Notes: generated by a model not told the origin, from the letters alone. A DNA stretch of 64,000 nt from Setophaga petechia (GCA_024362935.1 JANCRA010000116.1:494501-558500); one strand, 5' to 3'; shown: positions 37,285 through 48,240, numbered from the stretch's first letter. Translations and numbers: made by a program.

Positions 37285-37745
37285 ACTGATGGATGGACAG
37301 ATGAGTCTTCAACTAATTAGAGTTGAAAAGTGGAGTGTTTATTACAGGGCTGGGCACAAGCTGAATCATTTCTAAAGGTATGTGCACCCTTTGAGGGTCT
37401 AAACTTTTTCTCTGTCTCCTAATTTGTTTCATATGCATTAAGTTTTGTAATAGGTTTATGCATATTTATTTCTTATTAGTCTTTGTGCAGAGAGCTCTCT
37501 GGTTGTCTGTCCATCTCCTGCACCTTTAGTTTTGGTTTAGTTCTTGTTTCAGGGTTTAAGGAGCCTTTCTTATCTTCATTTAGCTTGGAAGTTCCCATTT
37601 CTTCCACCTTGTTTGAGGCAGTTTTGTGAGGTACAGGCTTTTGTGAGTACAGTTTTTTTATGAACACAGCAAATTAATGAAACAATTCCAAGCAGCACAC
37701 TTCACTTAAATCTGAACTAGATTCCTAACTTAATTCCTAACCCCA
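37285..37745 (-). mobile_element. Possible LTR remnant
   Basis: AT-rich, with AGTGTTTATTACAGGGC (AATAAA on the - strand near 37337), resembling the R/U5 end of avian endogenous retrovirus LTRs in antisense. Ends and target duplication not found. Confidence 0.35.
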
Positions 37746-37924
37746 TATCTCAGCACCTGCAGTGGGCCAGGCAGGGAATCCACAGGAACCAGGGACAGCA
37801 GGGTGGCACAGCCTGTGCCCATCCACTGGGGCAAACTCTTCCCATCCAAAGGGAAACTTCATCTGTTGGCAGCTTCCCTGGCAGCAGGAGCCTCCAGCAT
37901 CAGCTGGAAAACCCAAACTGGCCA

Positions 37925-38092
37925 GGGAGGATGGGGACAACCCACCAGCCATGGCCAGTGCTCCAGGGATGTTGGGGACAATCCACCAGCCATGGCCAGT
38001 GCCCCAGGGAGGATGGGGACAATCCACCAGCCATGGTCAGTGCCCCAGGGATGTTGGGGACAATCCACCAGCCATGGCCAGTGCCCCAGGCT
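37925..38092. repeat. 41-bp minisatellite, 4 copies
   Basis: Units of CCAGTGCCCCAGGGATGTTG-GGGACAATCCACCAGCCATGG. Confidence 0.92.
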
Positions 38093-38584
38093 GTGCTCAG
38101 AAGTCCAGATGGAGTTTAGGACTTCCCTACACCATTATTTCCTATCAAAGATGGGCTGGGAGCTCCCACTGGAGTTCTGTGCCACCTCTGGGGCCTGCTG
38201 TCCCCAAATGTCACCTCCTCTCCCATCACCTCACCCTGCCAGGGGCAGCACCATGCTCTGGGAGGGTCTCTCATTCTCCAGCCTCTGACAGGAACGAGTC
38301 CATCCTCACTGAGGAGCTCCAGGAACCTCATCAAGCACCACCACCCTTCATCTGAAGGCTGGGAAGGGGCTCAACACATTCCTAAATAACTCAGATTTTC
38401 CCTCAAGTCCTACTTGAACCATGCCAGTGTTCAGCCACCCACTGTCAGGTAAACCCTGGGGGTTCTGCTCAAATCAATCATTTCATTCAGGAAGCCCCCT
38501 GGGGTCACCTCTTCATTTGAGGCTGACATGGAGAACAAAGACACTCTTGGCTTTGTCAACAAGGGAAAGGCAAGGAGATAAACC

Positions 38585-39335
38585 AGAAGGTGAGGGAGAT
38601 AAGACAAACCTGAAGATAAGGGAGGAGAGACACCAGAAGATAAACCAGGAGATAAAACCAGAAGATAAACCAGAAGGTAAGGCAAGGAGATAAACCAGAA
38701 GACAAAGGAGAAGATAAACCAGAAAATAAGACAGAAGATAAAGCAGAAGATAATCCAGAAGATAAAACAGAAGATAAACCAGAAGGTAAGGCAAGGAGAT
38801 AAACCAGAAGATAAGGGAGGAGAGAAACCAGAAGGGAGAAGATAAACCAGAAGATAAGGAAGAAGATAAACCAGAAGATAAGGCAGGAGATAAACTAGAA
38901 GATAAGGCAAGGAGGTAAACCAGAAGATAAGGGAGAAGATAAACCAGAAGATAATCCAGAAGATAAGGCAGGAGATAAACCAGAAGATAAGGGAGAATAT
39001 AAACCAGAAGATAAAACAGGAAATAAACCAGAAGATAAACCAGGAGATAAACTAGAAGATAAGGCAAGGAGGTAAACCAGAAGATAAGACAGGAGATAAA
39101 CCAGAAGATAAGACAGGAGATAAACCAGAAGATAAGACAGGAAATAAACCAGAAGATAAGACAGGAAATAAACCAGAAGATAAGGCAGGAGATAAACCAG
39201 AAGATAAAACAGGAAATAAACCAGAAGATAAGACAGAAGATAAACCAGAAGATAAGGCAGGAGATAAACCAGAAGATAAAACAGGAAATAAACCAGAAGA
39301 TAAGACAGGAAATAAACCAGAAGATAAGCTGGGTC
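38585..39335. repeat. Purine-rich minisatellite GATAAACCAGAA / GATAAGRCAGGA
   Basis: 12-bp half-units GATAAACCAGAA and GATAAGACAGGA alternate to make about 24-bp units. C is rare and T is limited to GATAA. It reads KPEDKTGD in one + frame but is broken by frameshifts. Confidence 0.93.
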
Positions 39336-39824
39336 AGCACTCAGGAGAGGAACCTCAGATGAACCTCGTGGTGCTCTGGAGCAGGAGGGAACCATCTCTG
39401 AGGCACAGCTTGAATCCTTGCAGGCTTTGGGAGACACTTCCCAGCGAGCTCCCAGCCTCCTGCCAGCCCTGCAGGACCTCGTGGCACCTCTTTGCTGAGA
39501 GGAGCTCCTTCCAAGCCCAGCCTCCATCCCAAGGGCTCCCAGGAAACCGTTCCCCAGCCCCAGAAGCAAAGCAGAACTTCTCACTTCTCAAACATTTTTC
39601 CCCATGGCAGCTGGCAAATCCCTTCCCTGGCTTCTCATCCAAGTTGGACAAAATTACTGCAGAGAATCCCTCCTGCTCCCTTCCCCCCCGTGCAAAGCAA
39701 TCCCAAGGGAGGGATGGTTCCATGGGGACCCCCTGCTGGATTGCATCTGATTTCCCTCCTAAGTATGGAATGGGGAAGCGTCTCCAGGGCTGTGGCTGTG
39801 ACCTCCATACAGCTCTTTTGTCAA

Positions 39825-40060
39825 GTGCCATTTCATTAAAAAATCAGCCTTTTAACTGTGGACACATTTCAACCTCACCAAATCTGCTAATTATTGACAG
39901 TTGGTGAAGAGGAGATTTCACTTGTTCCTCCTGTTAAACTGCATCTAATTAGTAATTACTGGTTCACTGTCATCTTTACTGCAATAATCCCACTGCACAT
40001 TGGCTCATTAACCTTTTGCTTTTCTAAAGCAGCCTGCCAACAAGATGAAGGCTAAAACAG
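39825..40060. promoter_or_regulatory. Candidate conserved non-coding element
   Basis: Single-copy AT-rich island with homeodomain-type words (GCTAATTATTGACAG, CATCTAATTAGTAATTACTGG, GGCTCATTAACC) and no repeat structure. Confidence 0.35.
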
Positions 40061-41462
40061 ATTGGAAAACAATAGCTCAGCCTTGGATTTTAGGCTGTTT
40101 ATTCCCCTTGTCCTGGAGATCCAAAAGGAAGATTATTTTTAAGGAAAGGCTGAAATCAGCTTCGTTCTGGAAGACACCTCGGTTTGCCTTGAGCATCACC
40201 CCAAAAACACCCTTTAAACCTCCCCCAGGTGAGGGGCTCAGGTGGTTGAAGGCTGCTCTGCCATTCTCCAGCTCCATTTCTCCCTTTCTCACCTGGCCCT
40301 GTCCAGCTTTGCCCCCAGGATCCCCTGGGGCAGGGGGTGACAGGAGCTCCTGGTGGATCTGCTGCAGGAACGCTCTGGAGGAGCAGGGCCCACGGGGCAG
40401 GGAAGCAACCCCGTGGTTCTTTCTTTCTTCTGCTGCTACACTGAATTTCATTTGCACAAGCCCCATTTTCGGTTTGGAGCTGTCACAGCTGTTTCCATTG
40501 GCAGTGCATAGCTGAGTAGGAGTTGTCAGTGGGGATGCTGCGGGATTGGGAGAGGGAAGAGATTCCCCGGGGGGCATGGGAGGCAGTTGGAGGTTGTGGG
40601 CTAAATGCATTAACTACATGTTTCTCCTAAACTTAACAGCAGTGAATTACTCAATGCATATTGATGGCTTTAGGAGCCACAGTTAACACTATCCTGGGAT
40701 GACAGGAACGTTTTCAGCAGCTCCAGTGTGAGTATTCCCATGGATCCATGGTTTCGTGGCTGGTACATGGAGGGGTTTATTTTTATAATGTTCTCTTTAG
40801 AGCCATAATATCCAGAAACAAGCTGTGATTCTGGAGCAGAAATCCAAGTGGAATTTCATCCCTACCAAACCCAGGGCTTGGCTAGGCTGGGTATGGGCCC
40901 AGAAAAGGCTCAGGGTGCATTAACCTTGCCAGCACGTGGAGGGTCCTCACCTCCAGGGCTCCCTTTCCCTGACACTGGTGCCTCTGTTTGCAGCCAGGGC
41001 TGGGCTCTGATTGCCCTGGAATTGTTGTAACACAGGAGTAACTCTGGAGCAGCTACAGCTGATGGGACAAGGTGGCTGCATTTACCCAGCAAATTCATTA
41101 AACCTATTGCAGAGCTTCAGTTCTGCTGGAAAACCAATTGTGAGCTTGAGCCCCGTTAGGATCAAAGGTGGCCAAGCAAACTCCTGGCCCAAAACAAGCC
41201 CTCCATGGCACATCAGCCTCTGTGTTTGCTCCTGACTTCCAGAAGGTTCTGAGTGTGTGAGCAAGGGCAGAACTTGGCTCACTCACAGTTCCTGCTGCTC
41301 ACAGCACAGCCCTGTTTGGAACAGAGCACATCTCTTACACCTTGGTGCTGATCTGGCACAACAGCCTGGTCCTGTCCTGCTGTGCCCATGACCATGGGAA
41401 AAGCAAAGATATTCCCACAGAGATCAGTGCTAAAACACCTCTGAACTCCTCATCTGACAGGA

Positions 41463-41560
41463 CAGAATCATGGAATCATTCAGGTTGGAAAAGACTCCAA
41501 GGCAATTGAGCCCAACCACTGCAGCTCAGGGTCTGGTGATGAGTGCCCAACAATTCACAG
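41463..41560 (-). mobile_element. CR1 LINE 3' fragment
   Basis: CAGAATCATGGAATCATTCAG with GGTTGGAAAAGACTCCAAGG and AGCCCAACCACTGCAG is the antisense tail of a different CR1 subfamily from the GGTTTGG type. Confidence 0.82.
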
Positions 41561-41769
41561 GTTTGGAGAAACACTCCCTGCAAGGAGGCTTGGATTTCCC
41601 ATCCAGAAATGGATCCAGAGAGGTTGGTCCAGGTAAAACCAAAACTCACTTTGTTCCCTTGAGAATCTCCACAGGAACCTCCAAAGAGATTTTGGAGAAT
41701 GGGGTAATGTCCTTTGTAAACACTCACATGTGTATAGAAAATGCAAACATAATTGGAAAACAGGCTGGG

Positions 41770-42125
41770 AGAGCTGGGAATGTTCCCCTGGAGAAGGGAA
41801 AATTCCAGGGAATATTTAAAGTCCCTGCAGGGGCTCCAGGAGAGCTGCAGAGGGACTGGGGACAAGGGACAGAGGGACAGCACCCAGGGAATGGCTCCCA
41901 CTGGGAAAGGGGAGATTGGGCTGGGATCTGGGCAAGGAATTCCTGGCTGGGCTGGAATTCCCAGATTTGCTGGGGCTGCCCCTGGATCCCTGGCAGTGCC
42001 CAAGGCCAGGTTGGACACTGGGGCTTGGAGCACCTGGGACAGTGGGAGGTGTCCCTGCCATGGCAGGGGTGGCACTGGGTGGAATTTAGGGTTCCTCCTG
42101 ATCCAGACCATGCCAGGATTCTGTG
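41770..42125 (+). mobile_element. CR1 LINE 3' fragment
   Basis: Sense CR1: GGAGAAGGGAAAATTCCAGG, GAGAGCTGCAGAGGGACTGG, GGGCTGGGATCTGGGCAAGG, GGATCCCTGGCAGTGCCCAA and a degenerate tail. Close relative of the copies at 51370 and 63285. Confidence 0.9.
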
Positions 42126-42554
42126 CCTGATCATCCCTGGCTGCCCCTGGAGCCCCTGAGCCCACGGTGTGAGCAGATGTGGGATGCAGCTGTGCAGGGC
42201 TCCCATCCCCTGCAGCAGAGCTGGGTGGCAGCAGGCAGTGCCCAGGCAGGCTCTGGAGGGCTCCTTCTCCCTGGCAGGGTGTGTGGGCAGCACACATCAT
42301 CCTGTCTGAGCCCTCAGCAGGGCTGATTCATGTTTGCTCTGCTCACAACATCTCAGCTGCCTGCACGAGGTCACTCCCCACAAGGCTGCCTGCAATCCCA
42401 GTGTCCCCAGAGCCAAACCACTCCTGAGATTTCCCTCTGGCTTAGAATTCATTCAGCTCCTAAAATCAATGAGATTTTCCCTGCTGGAGCATCAGGTACT
42501 GCACAGGAGAAGTTATGTGAAGTGTGTGTTATTTTTAGGAATCAATTTTTCACC

Positions 42555-42845
42555 AAAAAAATAACAAAGTACTGGGATGCTCTTCCCAGGGAGGTGGTGG
42601 AATCACCACCACCAAAAAAGCCTGGACGTGGCACTTGGTGCTGTAGTCTGGTTGAGCTGTTAGGTGATCATTGAAGAGACCTCAATGATCATAGAAGTCT
42701 CTCCCAGCCTCATTATTCTGTGATTCTGTCACCTAGAAAGGCACAATTCCAGTGGGAGATATCCCTGGCCATGGCAGGAAGCAAGAGAGTCTTTAAGGTC
42801 CTTCCAAGCCAAACCATTTTAGAATTGCAGGATTTTGGATGAACG
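42555..42845 (+). mobile_element. Two CR1 LINE 3' fragments in series
   Basis: First copy: GGATGCTCTTCCCAGGGAGG, then GTGATTCTGTCACC. Second copy: TCCCTGGCCATGGCAGGAAG, then GGTCCTTCCAAGCCAAACC. Confidence 0.8.
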
Positions 42846-42939
42846 GTGGCAATGTCTCCTTTGGGATAAATGAGCTTGGTGGTACCTGCTGTGGCCTTGC
42901 TGCCCTGATTATCCTGAAAGATTTTTTCCTGGAAATTTC

Positions 42940-43165
42940 CAGGAAAATTGCACCAGGGAAGGCTTAAACTGGATATGAGGAAGGAATCCTTCCTGGAAAG
43001 GGAGGGCAGGCACCCCCAGGGCAGGTCCCCATCCCTGCAGGGATTTCACAGCCCTGTGGCCCTTGGGGCCAGGGGCAGTGGTGGCCCTGGCAGTGCTGGG
43101 GGAACAGTTGGACTCGCTGATCTCAGAGGGCTTTTCCAGCCTTAAACCCGCTCAGATTCCCTGGG
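42940..43165 (+). mobile_element. CR1 LINE 3' fragment
   Basis: TTAAACTGGATATGAGGAAG, AGGTCCCCATCCCTGCAGGG, GTTGGACTCGCTGATCTCAG: sense CR1 near its 3' end. Confidence 0.85.
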
Positions 43166-44204
43166 AGAGGAGCAGGAGGGATGCTGTGTGCCCCAGCCTC
43201 CTTCCCACGGGCAGGCTGGACCTGCTCCAGCTGCACCTTGAGCAGGTGTGAGACCTGGCAGCGCTGCTCAGCCTTGCCAAGCCCAGCCTGGGAGCAGAAC
43301 CGGGGATCAGCACAGAGCTGAGGGCCTGGAGCTGAGGCTGAGCTCCTGCCAAAAGCACTGCCAGAGCCCACGAGAGGCAGGGAAATCACATTGCTCCTGC
43401 AACTGGGGCTTGTGCAGCTTCTGACTGCAATGCTGTGTCTGCTCCTGATGGAAGGGCTCCAAAAACGATGTTGACTAATTAGAAAAAGTTTAAGGAAGAG
43501 CCATATGAATCATTAAAGCTTCAGCAAACACGTCTTTTAGCAAGAGGCTCCAAGACTGAGATAAATTCAGGTTCTTAGAGAGAAGGGACAGTTTTCTCTC
43601 AGCCTGGAGACAGCAAGAAGGACAACAGAGAATTCCCAACGTGTTTGTCAGTCAGCACACAAGTGTACAGCAAGATTCCCTGGCTGGAAGTCATGGATAA
43701 ACCCATCCAGACTGAAAAAAAAATATGAATTCACGTGCAGACAGTGATACAAGCTCCTGATCCAGTGACAGGAAAAGAACCTTGTGAGAGAGCCCTTGTT
43801 TTCCTCCCTTAGGAACAGAGACCCATTCTGGAAATGCACAGATTTATAACCAGGAAAAGCTCCAATCACCAAAATTAAAGATTTAAAATAAACCCACCCG
43901 AGCAATTTGTTCAACTAAATTGGTCTGGGTGATTGCATTGCTCACTCCCTGTTTCCTTGGCTGGTTTTCCTTTGTTCACCCTCAGGCTGGGCCTTCCCAG
44001 GAGATGAAAAATAAAAAGCCCTCAGAGAGGCTCTGGGGAGCAGCATCCCCCTCAAAGGGGTGCTCCAGGCTCTCAGCCTCATGGACAGAGCTTGGGTTCA
44101 ATATTTTAACTCCAAGGAAATCCCAGTGTGAGGGAGAGGGGCCTTCCCCTGCCTGGTGAAGCTGTGCTGTTCAGGAGAGGAATATTCACAGAATTTTACA
44201 CAGA

Positions 44205-44745
44205 ATTTTACACAGAATTCACATGGTTGGAAGAGACCTTCAAGACCATCCAGTCCAACCCAGCCCCAACACCTCAACTGCCCCCTGGCACCCAGTGCCA
44301 CATCCAGGCTCTGTTAAACACCCCCAGGGATGGGGACTGCACCACCTCCCTGGGCAGAACATTCCAGAACCTTTTCCCTGCTGTCCCACCTGGATTTCCC
44401 GTGGCACAGCTCCAGGCTGTGTGCTCTGGCTCTGTCAGTTCCTGCACACAGAGCCCAGCCCCAGCTGAGCACGGGCACCTTTCAGGAGCTGTGCAGGGTG
44501 ATGGGGGCAGCCCTGAGCCTCCTTTTCTCCAGGCTGAGCACCCCCAGCTCCCTCAGGGGCTCCTCACAGGGTTTGTGTTCCCTCTCCAGCCCCCTCTGGA
44601 TGGGCTCAAACATCCCAAAGTCCTTCCCAACCTGAGGGGCCAGAGCTGGGCACAGCACTCGAGGTGTGCCCTCCCAGTGCCCAGGGCAGGGGCACAGAGC
44701 AGCTCCCCCAGGAATGGAGGGGCCACAGGAGTGGGGCATCCCCCA
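44205..44745 (-). mobile_element. CR1 LINE fragment, long copy
   Basis: Antisense CR1 from ACATGGTTGGAAGAGACCTTC through GGATGGGGACTGCACCACCT and CTCCTTTTCTCCAGGCTGAG to CCAGTGCCCAGGGCAGGGGC. It ends about 55 bp from the SFXN5 exon. This is one of the least truncated copies in the window. Confidence 0.88.
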
Positions 44746-44800
44746 GGAAGGCAAAGAGGCCGTGGTTTGTCACCCCCTGAGAGCCCCAGACCCCACTGAC

Positions 44801-44918
44801 CTCGGACATCTGCGGGAAGAGGCTGATGGCCAGGGGCAGGGCCAGCCCGAAGGCAGCCAGGCACACGAGGCTCTGCACCGGCAGCAGCATCCGGGGCCGG
44901 CACCTCAGCAGCCACGTC
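44801..44918 (-). CDS. SFXN5: SFXN5 (sideroflexin 5), penultimate coding exon
   Basis: 118 bp: one base completing the split Lys codon from the previous exon, then 39 codons. The protein starts [15 protein letters not shown] and continues [19 protein letters not shown], a strongly hydrophobic membrane helix, then PQMSE. Donor GTCAGT follows GAG (intron from 44800 down); acceptor is CCGTTGCAG with AG at 44919-44920, and a CTAAC branch-point word lies at 44937-44941 (- strand). [16 protein letters not shown] is diagnostic of SFXN5. The first nine residues are less like the human protein as I recall it (TALLQARPR), Trp and Cys replacing Ala; this end is also the part copied into the adjacent minisatellite (44919-45468). 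Confidence 0.95.
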
Positions 44919-45468
44919 CTGCAACGGAAAGGCTGGGTTAGAACATTCCAGGGACAGGGGACAGGGGACAGCCAGGTCCTGCAGGGGAAAGGCTGGGTTA
45001 GAACATTCTAGGGACAGGGGACAGCCAGGTCCTGAAGGGAAAGGCTGGGTTAGAATATTCCAGGGACAGGGGACAGCCAGGTCCTGAAGGGAAAGGCTCA
45101 GTTAGAACATTCTAGGGACAGCCAGAGCCAGGTCCTGAAGGGAAAGGCTCAGTTAGAGCATCCCAGGGACAGGGGACAGGCAGAGCCAGGTCCTGCAAGG
45201 GAAAGGCTCAGTTAGAACATTCTAGGGACAGGGGTCAGCCAGGTCCTGCAAGGGAAAGGCTGGGTTAGAACATTCCAGGGACAAGGGACAGCCAGGTCCT
45301 GCAAGGGAAAGGCTCAGTCAGAGCATCCCAGGGACAGGGGACAGCCAGAGCCAGGTCCTGCAAGGGAAAGGCTCAGTTAGAACATCCCAGGGACAGGCAG
45401 AGCCAGGTCCTGCAAGGGAAAGGCTCAGTTAGAACATTCCAGGGACAGGGGACAGCCAGGTCCTGAGG
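44919..45468 (-). repeat. SFXN5: Minisatellite made of the SFXN5 branch point and splice acceptor
   Basis: Ten tandem copies, 51-60 bp long, follow the exon's own first copy. The word GCCAGGTCCTG begins at 44971, 45024, 45076, 45127, 45185, 45238, 45291, 45350, 45402 and 45455; the exon version (GCCACGTCCTG) begins at 44911. On the - strand each full unit reads a TTCTAAC branch-point word (lost in some), CCTTTCCCTTGCAG or CCTTCAG, then GACCTGGCT, that is the acceptor plus the first bases of the exon. The last copy passes directly into LTR-like sequence. Confidence 0.93.
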
Positions 45469-46059
45469 CAGAGATGTGGGACTCCAGGCAGCTCTTCAAA
45501 ATGAGTTTATTGTACAGGTGTTACAGCAACCTTGGGTTGTGGGTGACAGAGCCACCCCTTAAGCTGCCAGCTCCAGCTCTAGGCAAGCCTGAATTCTTTA
45601 GTTTTGGTTACACTGCATTTTATATTTTTCTATGCTGAGCATCTCAATACATAACAACCAATCAATACCTTTATTATTACCCACAGCCTATCATGACTTC
45701 TCTCATTACCATGTTATGGTCAATACTATCCAATCATATGAGTCGGTATGGTACAGTTTAAGCTTAAGGTTATTTTTCAGTTTTGCTGCAGTGGAAAGGC
45801 AAGCCTGAACCATTTAGTTCTGGTTACATTGCATTATATATATATATATATTTTTTTTTTTTTCTGAGCATCTTAATACATAACAACCAATCAATACCTT
45901 TATTATTACCCACAACCTATCATAACTATCATTACCATGTTATGGTCTATACTATCCAATTACAGGAGTTAGTGTGTTACAGTTTAAGCTTAAAGCTGTT
46001 TTTCAGTTTTGTTACAGTGGAAAGGCAAGCTTGAACCATTTAGTTCTGGTTACATTGCA

Positions 46060-46094
<35 letters not shown>

Positions 46095-46392
46095 TTTTTG
46101 GTGAGCATCTTAATACATAGCAACCAATCAATACCCTTACTGTTTCCTACAGCCTGTCATAACTATCATTACATTTTATGGTCATCACTATCCAATCACC
46201 TGAGTTAGTGTGTTACAGTCACCATACAAATCAGTATGATAATCACCACACATGAGTTAGTAGGTTACAATCACCGTGTTATGGTCATCACTATCCAATC
46301 ACATGAGTTAGTATGGCACAGTTTAAGCTTAAAGTCGTTTTTCAGTTTTCTTGCAATGGAAAATTCTTAGATCTTTTTCCTACTTGCCACAT
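45464..46392 (-). mobile_element. LTR-derived element with internal triplication
   Basis: Antisense polyadenylation word (AATAAA, - strand, 45506-45511 in GAGTTTATTGTACAGG) and AT-rich U3-like sequence to about CCTACTTGCCACA at 46379-46391. Three tandem copies of the U3-like part begin with AGGCAAGC at 45581, 45797 and 46023. I could not find a target duplication, so the ends are approximate. Confidence 0.6.
45581..46364 (-). repeat. Tandem triplication of LTR sequence (216, 226 and 342 bp)
   Basis: Each copy holds TTTAGTTCTGGTTACATTGC, an AT/T run, TACATAACAACCAATCAATAC, TATCCAATCA and AGTTTAAGCTTAA in the same order. The third has an additional internal duplication around GAGTTAGTGTGTTACAGTCA. 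Confidence 0.88.
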
Positions 46393-46754
46393 CAGTGTGT
46401 CTAGTTTGCCTAGTGGTATCTTTCTGGTTTTTTAAGACCTATTTCTGTTTGGAAAAAGCATCTTTTTGTTTGTGGTCAACAAATCCTTTGCTCTAGTCAT
46501 AAAACCCCCTTCCAGCTTGATTTAACCTTTGCTTTCTTAATTGTGCAGTAAATGTCCTGGCTCAGCAATTGGCAATTTATGGTTCTTTTATATCAAAACT
46601 TGCTTCCACCTCTGTTCTGCTCTCAGGTTCTGTATCCAGAGATCTTTCTGCCAAGCACACATCTGTGAAAATTTCTTGTCAAACTTCCATCCTTCCCAAA
46701 GGGGAGTGCAGGACATCCCTGCATGGACTCTGCTGCTCACCTGGACCTGCTGTG

Positions 46755-47208
46755 CCCCTCTCCTCACTGGTGTCAGCCCCCTCAGAGAACCATGGAATGG
46801 GTTGGCTTGGAAAGAGCCTTAAACATCATCCAACTGCTCCTGCTGCCATGGCAGGGACACCTCCCCTGTGCCAGGGACACCATCCCTTGTGCCAGGGACA
46901 CCATCCCTTGTGCCAGGGTCCTCCCAGCCCTGCCAGGAGGGACAGCTCATCCTCAGCAGGTCACCATCAACCCCAGCTCCACCCACCCCAAAAGCTCCAG
47001 CACAGGTGACCCAGCACAGGTGAGCCCAGCACAGGTGAGCCCAGCACAGGTGACACCTGCAGCAGGCTGGAGCTGATGCTCTCTGAGCAGAAGGAAATCA
47101 GGTCCCTAAGAGGAACTGGGAGCTCTGGGAGCTTTGGGAAAGGCACAAAGAGCTTCATTAATGGGGTGATAAAGACACAGCATTGACAATCCCTTCATTT
47201 GTTAAAAG
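46755..47208. repeat. Segmental tandem duplication, copy 1 (454 bp)
   Basis: Begins CCCCTCTCCTCACTGGTGTC and ends CATTTGTTAAAAG. Contains an antisense CR1 tail (ACCATGGAATGGGTTGGCTT, 46790), an ACACCATCCCTTGTGCCAGGG repeat and a short CAGCACAGGTGA array. Confidence 0.9.
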
Positions 47209-47788
47209 CCCCTCTCCTCACTGGTGTCAGCCCCCTCAGAGAACCATGGAATGGGTTGGCTTGGAAAGAGCCTTAAACATCATCCAGCTGCTCCTGCTGC
47301 CATGGCAGGGACACATACCTTGTGCCAGGGACACCATCCCTTGTGCCAGGGACACCATCCCTTGTGCCAGGGTCCTCCCAGCCCTGTCCAACCCTGGGCA
47401 CTGCCAGGGGGGACAGCTCTTCCTCAGCAGGTCACCACCAACCCCAGCTCCACCCACCCCAAAAGCTCAGAGCAGGTGAGCCCAGCACAGGTGAGCCCAG
47501 CACAGGTGACCCAGCACAGGTGACCCAGCACAGGTGACCCCACCACAGGTGATCCAGCACAGATGAGCCCAGCACAGGTGACCCAGCACAGGTGACCCAG
47601 CACAGGTGAGCCCAGAACAGGTGACCCAGCACAGGTGACCCAGCACAGGTGGCACCTGCAGCAGGCTGGAGCTGATGCCCCAGGTCCTTGAGAGGCACTG
47701 GGAGCTCTGGGAGCTTCGGGAAAGCACAAAGAGCTTCATTAACGGGGTGATAAAGACACAGCATTGAAAATCCCCTAATTTGTTAAAA
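47209..47788. repeat. Segmental tandem duplication, copy 2 (580 bp)
   Basis: Same order of elements as copy 1. It is longer mainly because the 13-bp AGCACAGGTGACCC array (47465-47660) has grown from about four to about fifteen units. Confidence 0.9.
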
Positions 47789-48014
47789 TCCAGCACCTGC
47801 AGAGGGTGGCAAGGATGTTTGAACATTTGCTGCTCCTGGGGGACGTTTATGAGTTCAAGATTTGTTAACAGCAAACTGCTGAAGGTACCTGCAAGGTCAG
47901 GTTCTGGTAATGACCCAAAAGTGACCCTTCTGATGGGGTTAACACTGGAAAAGTGGGACAACATTTGGCTGGTAGGAGCTGGTATATTAAATATATTCCA
48001 GGATAAATATTAAC

Positions 48015-48015
48015 T

Positions 48016-48065
<50 letters not shown>

Positions 48066-48240
48066 TATACATATATATATATATATAATAAATTATAAAT
48101 ATATAAGATTAACAAAAATATTATAAATAATAATAAACATTATTTCTAAATAATATATAAATATTATAAATAAGATAATTCTAAATATTATAAATTTTAA
48201 TTAAATAAATATTATAAATGGTAACTGCCTTAGGCAATTT
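48015..48240. repeat. (TA)n and AT-rich block
   Basis: TA dinucleotides from 48019 to 48090 with CACACATA interruptions, then AAATATTATAAAT-type sequence. Confidence 0.94.

Larger units (their letters stand above)
19891..44800 (-). other. SFXN5: SFXN5 last intron
   Basis: 24.9-kb intron with donor GTCAGT at its 44800 end and acceptor CCTCCGCAG at its 19891 end. It contains at least twelve minisatellites, several CR1 fragments and single-copy islands. Stretches without listed repeats (22330-23400, 27040-27900, 28665-29340, 31040-31495, 32050-33250, 36040-36620, 36750-37280, 38100-38580, 39340-39825, 40060-41460, 43170-44200) hold no gene I can recognise. Confidence 0.9.

Noticed and set aside
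38513..39340. Hydrophobic LVYLLPYLLVYLL-type frame on the - strand that looks like a membrane protein
   Set aside because: Translation of GATAAACCAGAA repeats. The apparent membrane segments are due to composition.
44128..44799. Open frame running toward the SFXN5 exon
   Set aside because: It lies in an antisense CR1 fragment on the opposite strand to SFXN5; no reverse-transcriptase motif was seen.
45464..46392. Complete solo LTR with defined ends
   Set aside because: TG/CA ends can be proposed (TGAGGCAG and CTTGCCACA in + orientation), but the flanking bases do not match, so only an approximate LTR-derived region is reported.
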